The notes below the pieces were generated by a model. The model did not search any database, had not been told where the DNA came from, and saw only the letters and a list, made by a program, of their open reading frames with translations. Both the position numbers and the translations under genes were made by a program. Of a stretch of 64,000 nt of DNA, positions 53,035 to 62,772 are shown in pieces (within the stretch, counting starts at the first letter, position 1; each line of letters begins with the position of its first letter). The stretch covers positions 2,263,001 to 2,327,000 of the forward strand of contig NZ_CP045202.1 in the NCBI RefSeq assembly GCF_016864195.1, written 5' to 3'. This stretch comes from Dechloromonas sp. TW-R-39-2. Lineage in GTDB: Bacteria; Pseudomonadota; Gammaproteobacteria; Burkholderiales; Rhodocyclaceae.

Positions 53035-55098
53035 TCACCCCCTCTTAATCGTTTTGTGAGCATCCCAGCGCCCCCACTTTTTTTCAAAACGCGCTTTATT
53101 ATCCGCAAACAGCTGGCGTCTTTCATCACGATCCATTTTCATAAATGAAGCCGATAAATGATGATGAACGAAAACATCTTGCGCGCATGCGATCTTTAAG
53201 CCGTGGCTAGCCACGCGCCGACAATAATCGTCATCCTCGAAAAAACCAAGGCCGAAAGATTCATCCATGCCTCCAACCAGATCAAAAACTCTTCTGGGAA
53301 AGGCGACACAAAAAAAAGCCAGGTTATTCAAATACAACAAATCACCCAAATGCCGAATAGTAAAATCGTTGGATTTTACCATCATTTCATCCATAGACGA
53401 ATAGTCAATTTTGATTTTCGCCTCATTCCCAATGTTATTTGTAACAGGACCAACCAAACCGAGACTGTCATCATTCATCAAATGACCAATCAAACCGTGC
53501 AACCAGCCAGGCGTGACATAGGTATCATTATTCAATAAAACAAAAAATTCGCCAGAGGCATGTGAAAGACCGATATTATTAGCAGCGGAAAAACCGAGAT
53601 TCTCACCATTATTAATAAACAATCTGCGATCAGAATTAGCACTCCAATCACCTAGAAAATCTACCGTACCATCAGTAGAACCATTATCGACAACAATGAG
53701 TTCCAAATTATCCCAGCCAGAATGGGAATCGATACTATCCAAACAAGCCTTAGTTAACGCAATATTGTTATACGCAACCACAATAACACTAACCTTTGGT
53801 CGAGCGCCCCATTTTTCGACAAAACCGGCCAAATCACGCGCGCGGGATTCCCAAGTTTGAGCTTCAGCAAAAGCCTTTCTCTTGACAATCAATCCTTCGT
53901 CTTCACTGCGATTGAGCTTTTCTGCAATACGTTCGATAAACTGCGGCACATTAGTCACAACGTCGACACAGTCATCAAAAAAACGCATCTCAGGCAAATC
54001 AACCGAAACAACCGGACAACCCGACGACAAATACTCATATACCTTGACAGGATTAGTAGCCAGGGTGAGAGGAAGAACCTTGAACGGAAGAATTGCCACA
54101 TCAAAAGAATATAAATATTCGGTCAATCTTGAATATTCAACCTCGCCAACAAATTCGACATTACCCCTCTCGAATAACTTGGCACCAGCAGCAACCGTAT
54201 CCGCACCAATTAACAAAATACAGCAATCCGGGAAAGCCTCTGAAACGTGGCGAACCAGATCGACATCAAACCATGATGCAATTGCCCCAAAGTATCCAAT
54301 AATTTTTCTATCAAATCGATCCCGATAAACAACACCTGGCCGCTTCGAGAAAAATTGGAAATCACAGGCATTCCGAATGACCATCTTATTCGAATGGCGC
54401 CGACCAATAAAATCGTTCAACCACTCAGAAGTCAGCACCAAGGCATCAGAATGTTCGATTGTCCTATTCTCCAAATCGATTATTTGACTCGAATTATTAC
54501 CAAAACCATCGTGGTAATCAATACAATCATAAACAACCGTGGTCTTCGGAATAACCCTGGCAATATCAAACCAAAACGGGTGCTGAATCAACGAAACACT
54601 CGCACGCCCTTCAACCCATTTCAGCAACTGCCCAATACCCGCCCTCAATTGCTTGAGATCAGTCTCATCTGGCGCATTATGATAAATAACCTTGGGATTA
54701 TTTAAAAACAACTTAATCTGAAACAATTTCCCAGAATCATCCAGAGGCTCACACGAGAATCCGGGACGGGCGTCTTCATAAAAATCAGAAGAAATATAAA
54801 AAACCCGCCGCCCTAAAGCCGATAGCGAACTGGAAAGTTGTTGTGGTCGCTGATAACGAAAATGCCAATTTATGACACCAAATAAAAAATAATCCGGCCC
54901 ATCATTAGTAGAGGCGGCAGAAAGATAGATATCCTTCGGACTGAATCTAAAGAAAGACAGAGTAATCTTTCTTATTTTCAATACATTCCTGACAACAAAT
55001 TTCCGCCACACCCAACGACTTGTCGACTTGATTTCTTTTTTAATCACAAACATCAACTTGTTTGCATTATTATTTTTATAAACCATAGTCAAAATCAT
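53035..55098 (-). CDS. Two-domain glycosyltransferase (GT4-like + GT2)
   Basis: A 687-residue fusion. The N-terminal domain (about 65-430) is GT-B-like with WHFRYQRPQQLSSSLSALG, KIIGYFGAIASWFD and NPVKVYEYLSSGCPVV. The C-terminal domain (about 436-687) is GT2 with SVIVVAYNNIALTKACLDSI, VVDNGSTDG and the DxD-like LLNNDTY. It probably adds two residues of the capsule repeat. The N-terminal domain is related to the tail of the 1,155-residue protein in this locus. It is AT-rich and overlaps the epimerase stop by four bases. Confidence 0.85.
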   Translation of the reverse strand: MILTMVYKNNNANKLMFVIKKEIKSTSRWVWRKFVVRNVLKIRKITLSFFRFSPKDIYLSAASTNDGPDYFLFGVINWHFRYQRPQQLSSSLSALGRRVFYISSDFYEDARPGFSCEPLDDSGKLFQIKLFLNNPKVIYHNAPDETDLKQLRAGIGQLLKWVEGRASVSLIQHPFWFDIARVIPKTTVVYDCIDYHDGFGNNSSQIIDLENRTIEHSDALVLTSEWLNDFIGRRHSNKMVIRNACDFQFFSKRPGVVYRDRFDRKIIGYFGAIASWFDVDLVRHVSEAFPDCCILLIGADTVAAGAKLFERGNVEFVGEVEYSRLTEYLYSFDVAILPFKVLPLTLATNPVKVYEYLSSGCPVVSVDLPEMRFFDDCVDVVTNVPQFIERIAEKLNRSEDEGLIVKRKAFAEAQTWESRARDLAGFVEKWGARPKVSVIVVAYNNIALTKACLDSIDSHSGWDNLELIVVDNGSTDGTVDFLGDWSANSDRRLFINNGENLGFSAANNIGLSHASGEFFVLLNNDTYVTPGWLHGLIGHLMNDDSLGLVGPVTNNIGNEAKIKIDYSSMDEMMVKSNDFTIRHLGDLLYLNNLAFFCVAFPRRVFDLVGGMDESFGLGFFEDDDYCRRVASHGLKIACAQDVFVHHHLSASFMKMDRDERRQLFADNKARFEKKWGRWDAHKTIKRG

Positions 55099-56201
55099 TT
55101 CTTTTTATCGAAATACTCCTTCAAAACACCACTAATTCTTCTGGACGCCAAACCATCCCCGTAAGGAGAAACCCCGCGAGCCATTTCGCTATAAACAGCT
55201 GTATCATCCAATAGCTTTTGAGTACTTGCGACAATTTTCGCAAAACTCGCACCAACCAATTCAACAACACCTTCTTGCACAGCCTCCGGGCGCTCTGTTT
55301 CTTCGCGTAGCACCAAAACGGGTTTACCAAGGGCTGGAGCCTCCTCTTGCACCCCACCGGAATCGCTAATAATGAAATAACTTCTTTTCATTGCCGCAAC
55401 AAAAGGAGCGTAATCAAGAGGATCACAAAGCGTTATATTATCGATCCCGGACAATACATCATGGGCAACTTTATGCACATTGGGATTCGGATGAACCGGA
55501 TATAGCAAATGCACATTCTGATTATTCAACGCCAAATGCTTTAAAGCGCGACAAATATCATTAAACGGCTCACCGAAATTCTCACGCCGGTGAGAGGTAA
55601 CCAAAACGATTTTCTTATCAGCAGGTAAATCAATCCCGATTTCGATATCTTTATCGGCTGTCATCAGAAGTGCATCAATCACAGTGTTCCCTGTGACAAC
55701 AATATCGCTATCAACAACCCCTTCGCGCAACAGATTTTCTTTAGAACCTTTCGTCGGAGCAAAGTGCCATTTTGCCAACCGCCCAGCAATGACACGATTT
55801 GCCTCCTCCGGGAAAGGATTCTGCATATCCCAAGTGCGCAAACCAGCTTCGACATGGCCAAAAGGAATACGATGATAAAAGGCAGCCAAAGCGACCGTCA
55901 TCACGGTTGTCGTGTCACCTTGAGCAAGAATTACATCCGGCTTTTCTTCAAGTAAAACATCATCCAGCTCCAGAAGCAGGCGGGCCGTCAGCGTTGTCAA
56001 AGCTTGATTTGGCCGCATGATGTTCAAATCAATATGTGGATCGATATTGAAAAAACCCAGAACCTGGTCAAGCATGTGGCGATGCTGTGCCGTTGCCAAA
56101 ATGCGCACATCAAAATCCGGATTTTTTTGCAACTCAAGAATAACCGGTGCCATTTTAATCGCTTCCGGTCTGGTACCAACTACACAAAGAATTTTTTTCA
56201 A
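55095..56201 (-). CDS. wecB: UDP-N-acetylglucosamine 2-epimerase (non-hydrolysing)
   Basis: A 368-residue WecB/MnaA. It starts KKILCVVGTRPEAIKMAP and has LAQGDTTTVMTVALAA, GHVEAGLRTWDMQNPFPEE and SDSGGVQEEAP. It makes UDP-ManNAc from UDP-GlcNAc, so ManNAc or a derivative is expected in the capsule. The start is TTG at 56201, with an AAGGATC site, one base after the stop of the tagD-like gene. Confidence 0.92.
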   Translation of the reverse strand: MKKILCVVGTRPEAIKMAPVILELQKNPDFDVRILATAQHRHMLDQVLGFFNIDPHIDLNIMRPNQALTTLTARLLLELDDVLLEEKPDVILAQGDTTTVMTVALAAFYHRIPFGHVEAGLRTWDMQNPFPEEANRVIAGRLAKWHFAPTKGSKENLLREGVVDSDIVVTGNTVIDALLMTADKDIEIGIDLPADKKIVLVTSHRRENFGEPFNDICRALKHLALNNQNVHLLYPVHPNPNVHKVAHDVLSGIDNITLCDPLDYAPFVAAMKRSYFIISDSGGVQEEAPALGKPVLVLREETERPEAVQEGVVELVGASFAKIVASTQKLLDDTAVYSEMARGVSPYGDGLASRRISGVLKEYFDKKK

Positions 56202-56202
56202 T

Positions 56203-56595
56203 TTACGATCCTTCCGACATCACTCTTTTAATCAATGTAGTGGAAACACCATCAGTTCTTGGGAGATAGATCACGGTACAGATATCTTTTAAATCATCAA
56301 ATTTATCTGACCAATCAGAACCCATTACAAAAATGGAGGCTTCCTCGCGAAAAATATCTGAGCGCTTCTGCTCCCAACATGATTCAGGAATAACCTTATC
56401 CACAAATCTTAATGACAAAAGCATCTCAACACGTTCATCGTAAGACTGAACGGAGACTTTATTTTTAATCTTATTAAACCCATCGGTGGAGCAACCGACA
56501 ACAAGACGATCCCCCAATTTAGCGGCACGACTGAGCAATTTTATGTGTCCAAAATGGAGCAGATCAAAAGTCCCATAAGTTATCACTGTAATCAT
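56203..56595 (-). CDS. tagD: Glycerol-3-phosphate cytidylyltransferase, TagD-like
   Basis: A 130-residue cytidylyltransferase. It has the nucleotide motifs TYGTFDLLHFGHIKLL (HxGH) and RTDGVSTTLIK, and the length matches TagD. It would make CDP-glycerol, the donor for glycerol-phosphate units of teichoic acids and of some Gram-negative capsules. It begins one base after the LicD-like stop. With its neighbours it suggests a glycerol-phosphate-bearing capsule. Confidence 0.87.
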   Translation of the reverse strand: MITVITYGTFDLLHFGHIKLLSRAAKLGDRLVVGCSTDGFNKIKNKVSVQSYDERVEMLLSLRFVDKVIPESCWEQKRSDIFREEASIFVMGSDWSDKFDDLKDICTVIYLPRTDGVSTTLIKRVMSEGS

Positions 56596-56596
56596 T

Positions 56597-57826
56597 TCAG
56601 TCTGAATTCCACGTTACTGCATAAGGCCTAGATATCCGCCAAGTTGGACCATATTGCGCTTCCAAATAATCACAAATACTATTTGGAACTTTAATTTTTC
56701 CACCATACAAATCTATTTCATTGGCGGGAAATAAATAACTCCACTTTAGCTTCGACTTTAGATGGGATAGATCAACATTTTCTTTATCGGATGTATCATA
56801 AATCAAGTTTGGTTCAAGACCAGAGAATCCCGGACGCCCGTTATGTATCGCGTCGAATCTCTCGACATAAAAATTAGGAGCATCGGGATAAGCTTCATCA
56901 AATATGGAACAACGCCAGCCCAAAGCTCCCAACTTCTCAAATAAGTCAGACCTTAGTGCGATATGGTTCTCTAAGGAAACTGAACCTCCTCCTAATATGA
57001 TATCCAGATCACAATCATGATCTAAAAACATACCCTCGCGACCAACCCCTAACGCATTTCCGAAACCGACACAGGCATCAAAACCAAATTTTTCACAATC
57101 AGCAATAAAACTACTCGTTGTATCGATAAGATGCGTCAGAGAATCACTATCGTACATAGAAAAAGGACGAGCGGCGCCATGAGTAGTAATACGCAAATCC
57201 GCTAATGCAACAAGTGGCTGCAAGGTATCAAAAACATGTTGCTGAGCAAAATTGGAGTAACAAATTTTGTTGATAAAATCACTCAAAATATCTCTCAACT
57301 CACATTGCACCGAATAATTATTCGGTTGATCCATTCTGAACATAGCCGATAAAATTGAAATCAATCCCTCGGAAATAATTTCTGAATCACTATACAACGA
57401 CGAGCCACGAATATTTTTCTTTATATACCCAATAACAAAATCATCAAAATTAACCCCAAAAATATTTCTCAGGAGCCACCGATCAGAAGAACGAGCGACT
57501 CCCTGCCTATTATTTTTCGAATCTGCAGAAGCCTCAAATAAATCACATCCTATGTGTCTCAAATCACCGAATAGAGAGCAGGAACGTTCGCTGCTCCAGT
57601 AATCACCGAATCGTGGCGGCAATTCAAAAACCTCATCGAAATGCTTCCAAATTTGGTTCGGACTATCCCAAAAATAACCGATGCTTTCAGCTAGTTCCCT
57701 TTTGGAATCAGGGGATATGAAAGAAAAAGGAACAGGCCTTCTGAATACCCAATCCCCAAACCCGCTGTATTGAATCCAGTTAATTAAATTTCGGCAAGCC
57801 AGTCGTAATGAGTCAGCAGGATGCAT
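56597..57826 (-). CDS. LicD-like nucleotidyl/phosphotransferase
   Basis: A 409-residue protein. The first 200 residues have no recognised domain. The C-terminal half resembles LicD: VGFGNALGVGREGMFLDHDCDLDIILGG (about 255-280) with the acidic D-x-D-x-D triad, and the end CDYLEAQYGPTWRIS. LicD family members transfer phosphocholine or other phospho-alcohols from CDP donors. Next to a TagD-like gene the simplest reading is transfer of glycerol-phosphate from CDP-glycerol; this is an inference. It is AT-rich and transcribed with its neighbours. Confidence 0.75.
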   Translation of the reverse strand: MHPADSLRLACRNLINWIQYSGFGDWVFRRPVPFSFISPDSKRELAESIGYFWDSPNQIWKHFDEVFELPPRFGDYWSSERSCSLFGDLRHIGCDLFEASADSKNNRQGVARSSDRWLLRNIFGVNFDDFVIGYIKKNIRGSSLYSDSEIISEGLISILSAMFRMDQPNNYSVQCELRDILSDFINKICYSNFAQQHVFDTLQPLVALADLRITTHGAARPFSMYDSDSLTHLIDTTSSFIADCEKFGFDACVGFGNALGVGREGMFLDHDCDLDIILGGGSVSLENHIALRSDLFEKLGALGWRCSIFDEAYPDAPNFYVERFDAIHNGRPGFSGLEPNLIYDTSDKENVDLSHLKSKLKWSYLFPANEIDLYGGKIKVPNSICDYLEAQYGPTWRISRPYAVTWNSD

Positions 57827-57842
57827 AGTATCAATTTTTATA

Positions 57843-60800
57843 TTATTTTAAATCATCGAAACACTTTTCGAATGCACGAGCACGTTGATCCCAATCATTC
57901 TGATCCGCCAGTGTTGCCAAGCGGCGCTTATAAGCGAGATCATGCGCTATTGAGAATGCCCGATCAATTGCTAGACTCAACTCCAATGCTGATCCACCCG
58001 AGAAAACCTCCTCAAAAGCCACACACTCCAACATCTCTGAAGTAACAACAACGGGTTTTTCAAGTGCAAAATACTCGAACAATTTAAGCGGTGATGTGGT
58101 TCGCGCAATTTCACCTGGCTCGAAAGGAATAAAACATACATCAAATTGCCGAGCATACGCGGGCAATACCTGGTAATTTACAGTACCAAGATAAAGTACA
58201 TTCTCATCAACCGGCAGCTTTTCACTTCCACCATAGTAATCAGGTCCAATATAAACAAAACCAATATCAGGCCTCAGTTTTGTTAATTCAGCAATAACGT
58301 CATACCAGAGCCAAGGTGCAAGCGCCCCAAAATAACCAACGATTTTTGTGTATTTGTTTTTAAAATCAATTAAATTTTGCGGCAGCTGAGTTGAATTATG
58401 AACAGGGTTTCGGTAATGCCTAGTATCCACACCATTCTGTGCAAGAATAACCTTGCTCTCGCCAACTTCATTTATTGCCTCATCAGCCAGAACTTTAGCC
58501 GACGCAACAACGTAATCGGCACCACCACCAAATGCCCAATTTTTCTGATTAAGCAATCGTCTTATATTAGCTTCGTCACCACTGATTTTGGGGTCAATGT
58601 GGTCAATATATTCATAAACCATAACGCCCCTTCGCCCATTCTCCAACAACCGATCATGCGATTCAGCATAGGCGGTTGAGTAGACTGATCTAACTACACC
58701 ATCAAGTGTGTCAATTTCATTAACTTTATTACTCAACCATACGTTAGGTGCAACCTGCCTAAATCCGTTGACATTATCACCGCTCCAGTTAGCTGTTTTA
58801 TAGATTACCAAATAACCGAGCCGACCAAATGCAGAAGCAATATGCTGCGGACGTTGATAGAGCGGAACATTCCAATCAATAATTGTCTCTTGGACGAAAA
58901 TCCCCTTATAAAAATTTCGATTAGAGAGAATCTGGGAATTGAACTGTTCCCAACTCAAATCAGTACATGACCGAACAGAATCAATTATGCCTTGCTTATC
59001 GTTTATAATATTATTTAACTCAAAAATACTAACCTCTTTGCTTGAAATTTTCTCTTGAAGCTCCGCAATCACTGCATCCTTTGAGCTTACCTCACCAGCG
59101 TATTCCGCGACGCCACGTTGAAGCTTTGGAATATAGCGATCAATAGCATCGCCAATCTGAAACAAACGCTCCTCGATAACATTCAGGCGACGGTCAAGCC
59201 AAGCAGCATTACTAAATAATCTAAAGAACGGCATCAGCGCCAATTTATGAGCAAGTATTTTCGATCCTAATCCAACAATATTATTATCGTTAGCCTTCCC
59301 CTCTTTAGAGGATACAAGCTGTTTAACAATATCGATTTTAGCCACACCGCGATCGAGCTGTTTCTTATATTCCTCATAACCAGAAACATCAGGCTCTCGC
59401 TTCAGCGCATACCAATACGCTTTATTAATAAATTCTTCGCCATGTAGCGAAAGCAATTCTTCTATATCGATTTTCGAATTCATATTAACCTGACAAGTCG
59501 TTAGATAATCATTTAGCCTAGAAGAGACAACTCTAGGAATATAAGCTTTCCTGGAAGGACAAAAAAACAAAAATATTTTGAACAAAAAACCTGACCGCAG
59601 TCTATTTACTTCTTCATCAATCTCTTTTAACAAAGGGCCAATTTCGTTCAACAAGATCAAATCTTGATCGTGGCTCAATCTCGAGTCATCAAGATTTTTC
59701 CGCAATAAATTCGAATTTTCAATTTCAACGTCAATTCTACGACTCAGTTGCTCCCGAAGGCTTTTTGATTCTTCAACAAAACTCAGATAACTGGATTTTT
59801 CGTTCAAAAGATCAATTTCCAATTGCTTTTTATCAGCCTCTAGCTTCCCTAATATAAAATTAGCCTGAGATAGTTCATTTTCCAAAACAATCTTATCAGA
59901 CTCAATTTTATTTAAAGCCAACTGAAATTCGGAAATGAGCAAGGTGCCTTGATGACATTTTTCTTTTAATTCTGAATTTTCTGTCTCAATACTACTTAAC
60001 TTAGACTGAGTAATTTCAAGAAAACGATTCAAAACCCCAATCTTTGCCTCTAGATTATTTTTCTGATTTTCATAATCTTCTTCATATCGCAAACGCTCTT
60101 TGACCAAAGACTCATGCTGTTCATTTTGATATATCTTAAATTCTCGATCGAGCCAACGAATTTCTTCGCGTAGTCTCTCTTGGTTTTGGGACTCAAGAAG
60201 TAAACTTTCTTCATGTTCTTGCCTCAGCGCCGCCAGATAAAATTCTTTCTCTGACAACCTCTCCTGCCAAGACTTATTTATCTCATCTTCCAAGTTCGAC
60301 AATTGATTTATTAAAGCATCACGACTTTGCTTTAAATCATCAATTTCAGAACAAAGGATTTTATGATTGGAATCGTTACTTATAATAGCCATGCGGGCAT
60401 TATCAAGTTCAACCCTCAAGCTATCTAACTGTCCCAGCACCTCATCACGATCATTCTCAATTCGATCAATTTTTTCGAGGAGAGACCTTTTTTCCAAACC
60501 AAAAGAAAAATCAAGGTCAGCAATATTTCTCTGCAACCTATTATTATCTTCCAATAAAAGCTCTTTATCCCTAAAAACCTCTTTGAAAAAATCACCGAAT
60601 CTTTCAATCGAATTCAAATTCGAAAAATTAGAATTTAACAAAAATCTAGATTCACCTAATGTCAAATTAAGCGATCTCAACCAGTCAGATTTCGCATAGA
60701 CTAGAATGATCTGTTCACCTAACCAACGCGTATTTTCGATATCACGACAATCTACAACTTTTGCCCACGCGAGAACAAAATCGTCTTCCAGAACGAGTGA

Positions 60801-61310
60801 GAAGCTATGCTCATAAAATGAAACAAAATGCTCTAGATCTCTATCTTCCTCGTTAAAAGGCAGAGCCAATAAAACTGCCTTTTCTGCTTTCAAAATCAAA
60901 TTAGATAAAACGGATTTCCAATCCTCAAAATGCTCTAGCACATTAGACGAAAAAACGATGTCCGAGCGCATCGGTATCGGTTTTTTCGTACTCGATATCC
61001 AATCTTCGCAACGAAATTCAATCGATGCATAATGCTTAATTGCATCATCAATTGCAGACTTCGAAAAATCTACGCCAACAACATGCGAATCAGGAAAAGA
61101 TGACTTAATCAGGTCAGTGCCATCTCCCAAGGCACATCCCCAATCAGTTATAGACAGCTTTTCCGATTTTATTTCTCTAACAAGCCAATCCGGTAAATTT
61201 TTTATAGCAATTTTTGAAAAAAACCGAGATTGATGTCGACCATTCAAGCTCTCCCAGTTTTCCTGAAATCGCCTATCCCAATAATCCAGCGAGTTAACTT
61301 TGTCCATCAT
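57843..61310 (-). CDS. Methyltransferase/coiled-coil/DUF4214/glycosyltransferase fusion
   Basis: A 1,155-residue protein. Residues 1-205 are a class I SAM methyltransferase (ITDWGCALGDG, VVGVDFSKSAIDDA, FSSNVLEHFEDW). Residues about 240-572 are a long charged, heptad-rich coiled coil. A short hydrophobic patch (GFLFKIFLFFC, 574-584) and a DUF4214 domain (about 618-672, FINKAYWYALKREPD) follow, then a second short coil (about 735-780). Residues about 805-1155 are a GT-B glycosyltransferase (YQRPQHIASAFG, KIVGYFGALAPWLW, SPLKLFEYFALEKP). The order recalls WbdD-like chain-terminating proteins whose coiled coil sets length, though no kinase domain is seen. It lies just after kpsT. Confidence 0.82.
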   Translation of the reverse strand: MMDKVNSLDYWDRRFQENWESLNGRHQSRFFSKIAIKNLPDWLVREIKSEKLSITDWGCALGDGTDLIKSSFPDSHVVGVDFSKSAIDDAIKHYASIEFRCEDWISSTKKPIPMRSDIVFSSNVLEHFEDWKSVLSNLILKAEKAVLLALPFNEEDRDLEHFVSFYEHSFSLVLEDDFVLAWAKVVDCRDIENTRWLGEQIILVYAKSDWLRSLNLTLGESRFLLNSNFSNLNSIERFGDFFKEVFRDKELLLEDNNRLQRNIADLDFSFGLEKRSLLEKIDRIENDRDEVLGQLDSLRVELDNARMAIISNDSNHKILCSEIDDLKQSRDALINQLSNLEDEINKSWQERLSEKEFYLAALRQEHEESLLLESQNQERLREEIRWLDREFKIYQNEQHESLVKERLRYEEDYENQKNNLEAKIGVLNRFLEITQSKLSSIETENSELKEKCHQGTLLISEFQLALNKIESDKIVLENELSQANFILGKLEADKKQLEIDLLNEKSSYLSFVEESKSLREQLSRRIDVEIENSNLLRKNLDDSRLSHDQDLILLNEIGPLLKEIDEEVNRLRSGFLFKIFLFFCPSRKAYIPRVVSSRLNDYLTTCQVNMNSKIDIEELLSLHGEEFINKAYWYALKREPDVSGYEEYKKQLDRGVAKIDIVKQLVSSKEGKANDNNIVGLGSKILAHKLALMPFFRLFSNAAWLDRRLNVIEERLFQIGDAIDRYIPKLQRGVAEYAGEVSSKDAVIAELQEKISSKEVSIFELNNIINDKQGIIDSVRSCTDLSWEQFNSQILSNRNFYKGIFVQETIIDWNVPLYQRPQHIASAFGRLGYLVIYKTANWSGDNVNGFRQVAPNVWLSNKVNEIDTLDGVVRSVYSTAYAESHDRLLENGRRGVMVYEYIDHIDPKISGDEANIRRLLNQKNWAFGGGADYVVASAKVLADEAINEVGESKVILAQNGVDTRHYRNPVHNSTQLPQNLIDFKNKYTKIVGYFGALAPWLWYDVIAELTKLRPDIGFVYIGPDYYGGSEKLPVDENVLYLGTVNYQVLPAYARQFDVCFIPFEPGEIARTTSPLKLFEYFALEKPVVVTSEMLECVAFEEVFSGGSALELSLAIDRAFSIAHDLAYKRRLATLADQNDWDQRARAFEKCFDDLK

Positions 61311-61315
61311 TTAGA

Positions 61316-61972
61316 CTATGACTTTTCATAATAAAATTTCGTACCCGTATCGACATCATCAAACTCATAAAGCCTACCTTCGTGCAAAACAGCCACCTTA
61401 TGACAATGTTTGGATATAAATTCAGAGTTATGAGAAACCATCACCATTGCTCTATCGGATCTCTTTTGGAATAACTCACGCTCGCATTTCTCAACAAATC
61501 GGTAATCCCCAACAGCAATTACTTCATCTATCAAATAACAATCAAATTCAACGACCATTGAAATCGCAAAAGCCAATCTGGCACTCATTCCAGAAGAGTA
61601 ATTTTTTATTGGCTCACGCAGATATGAACCTAAATCAGAAAAATCCTCGATGAATTTGATTGCACTCTGAAAGTCAATCCCATACGCTCTACAAATCAAT
61701 TTCGCATTATCGCGCCCAGTCAGTGAGCTTTGAAATGCATCACCAAACGCTAGCGGCCAAGAAACTGACATACTTCTTGTTATGATTCCAAATTGAGGCT
61801 TTTCTGCTCCACTAATTAACCTTATTAAAGTTGATTTTCCTGCTCCATTACGCCCCAATATCCCTATTTTTTCCCCTGGCCGTATCGTCAAATTAACATC
61901 GTTGAGAATAATCCGATTTGATTTACCGTGGTTCGTTAAATAGGATTTCGTTACACCCCTTATTTTAATCAT
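61316..61972 (-). CDS. kpsT: Capsule export ABC transporter ATPase KpsT
   Basis: A 218-residue ATPase. It has Walker A GRNGAGKSTL, the signature NYSSGMSARLAFA, Walker B CYLIDE and the H-loop VSHN. Length and the missing C-terminal carbohydrate-binding domain match KpsT/CtrD of capsule exporters (and not Wzt O-antigen types). It powers export with KpsM; the genes overlap by four bases. Confidence 0.93.
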   Translation of the reverse strand: MIKIRGVTKSYLTNHGKSNRIILNDVNLTIRPGEKIGILGRNGAGKSTLIRLISGAEKPQFGIITRSMSVSWPLAFGDAFQSSLTGRDNAKLICRAYGIDFQSAIKFIEDFSDLGSYLREPIKNYSSGMSARLAFAISMVVEFDCYLIDEVIAVGDYRFVEKCERELFQKRSDRAMVMVSHNSEFISKHCHKVAVLHEGRLYEFDDVDTGTKFYYEKS

Positions 61973-62772
61973 GACGACTCGTTTTTTCGTATGGCCGATT
62001 TCAAAAGCAATAACGCAACCAGCGTCAATCCAAGATTAGCAACAATCGTATACTGAATGTCAAAATATGATTTCATATAAACACCATAATAACCATATCT
62101 AAAATACTCAACACAATTGACCAACGGAAAGTACAAAACATATGTTCGAGCCGGCTCAGGAATAAGATAGGTCGGAATAAATGCTCCACAAACCGGTAAC
62201 ATAAAATACAACAAAACATGACTTATCTTATCAATCGTTTCACTAATTTCCGACAAAGCGCCAATTGAAATTGCAAAGCCAAATGTGAACCAAGCAATCA
62301 TCAACCAGCCAAGAATCATCGAAAGTGGCTCTTGCGGAAGATGAGATATACCCAAAAAATAAAATATCAAGTACAAAACAAATGTCGAAGCGGTCACGCT
62401 CGATAACTCAAGAATTAGCCTCGAATAGAAAAAATCCATTGCTCGTATCGGTCTATGGTGGAGTAATGGCTTGTTAACCTCGATCGACTTGCTCATTCTA
62501 TTAGTTGAGTTTCTCCAAAGCAAAATCGTTGAATAACTAACCAAAGCAAATTCCGCGACACTTCCTGTCGACATTTCTCTTTGCCCCCCCATCGACCAAA
62601 GCACCGAAACGCCAACAATAAACATAAGAGGCTCGACAAAAAACCATAATATCCCCAACCCCTCTCTTCCATAGCGGGTAATTATTTCGCGCATCAACAA
62701 TGCCCAAATTACCCGCTTTTGCACCTTCAATGCCGAAAAAAAGTTCTTATAACTATCAGCATTAATGATCAT
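61969..62772 (-). CDS. kpsM: Capsule export ABC transporter permease KpsM
   Basis: A 267-residue membrane protein of the ABC-2 type with about six helices. The N-terminal RVIWALLMREIITRYGREGLG and the central CGAFIPTYLIPEPARTYVLYFPLVN match KpsM/CtrC. It forms the inner-membrane pore for lipid-linked polysaccharide together with KpsT. It overlaps kpsE by 11 bases. Confidence 0.92.
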   Translation of the reverse strand: MIINADSYKNFFSALKVQKRVIWALLMREIITRYGREGLGILWFFVEPLMFIVGVSVLWSMGGQREMSTGSVAEFALVSYSTILLWRNSTNRMSKSIEVNKPLLHHRPIRAMDFFYSRLILELSSVTASTFVLYLIFYFLGISHLPQEPLSMILGWLMIAWFTFGFAISIGALSEISETIDKISHVLLYFMLPVCGAFIPTYLIPEPARTYVLYFPLVNCVEYFRYGYYGVYMKSYFDIQYTIVANLGLTLVALLLLKSAIRKNESS

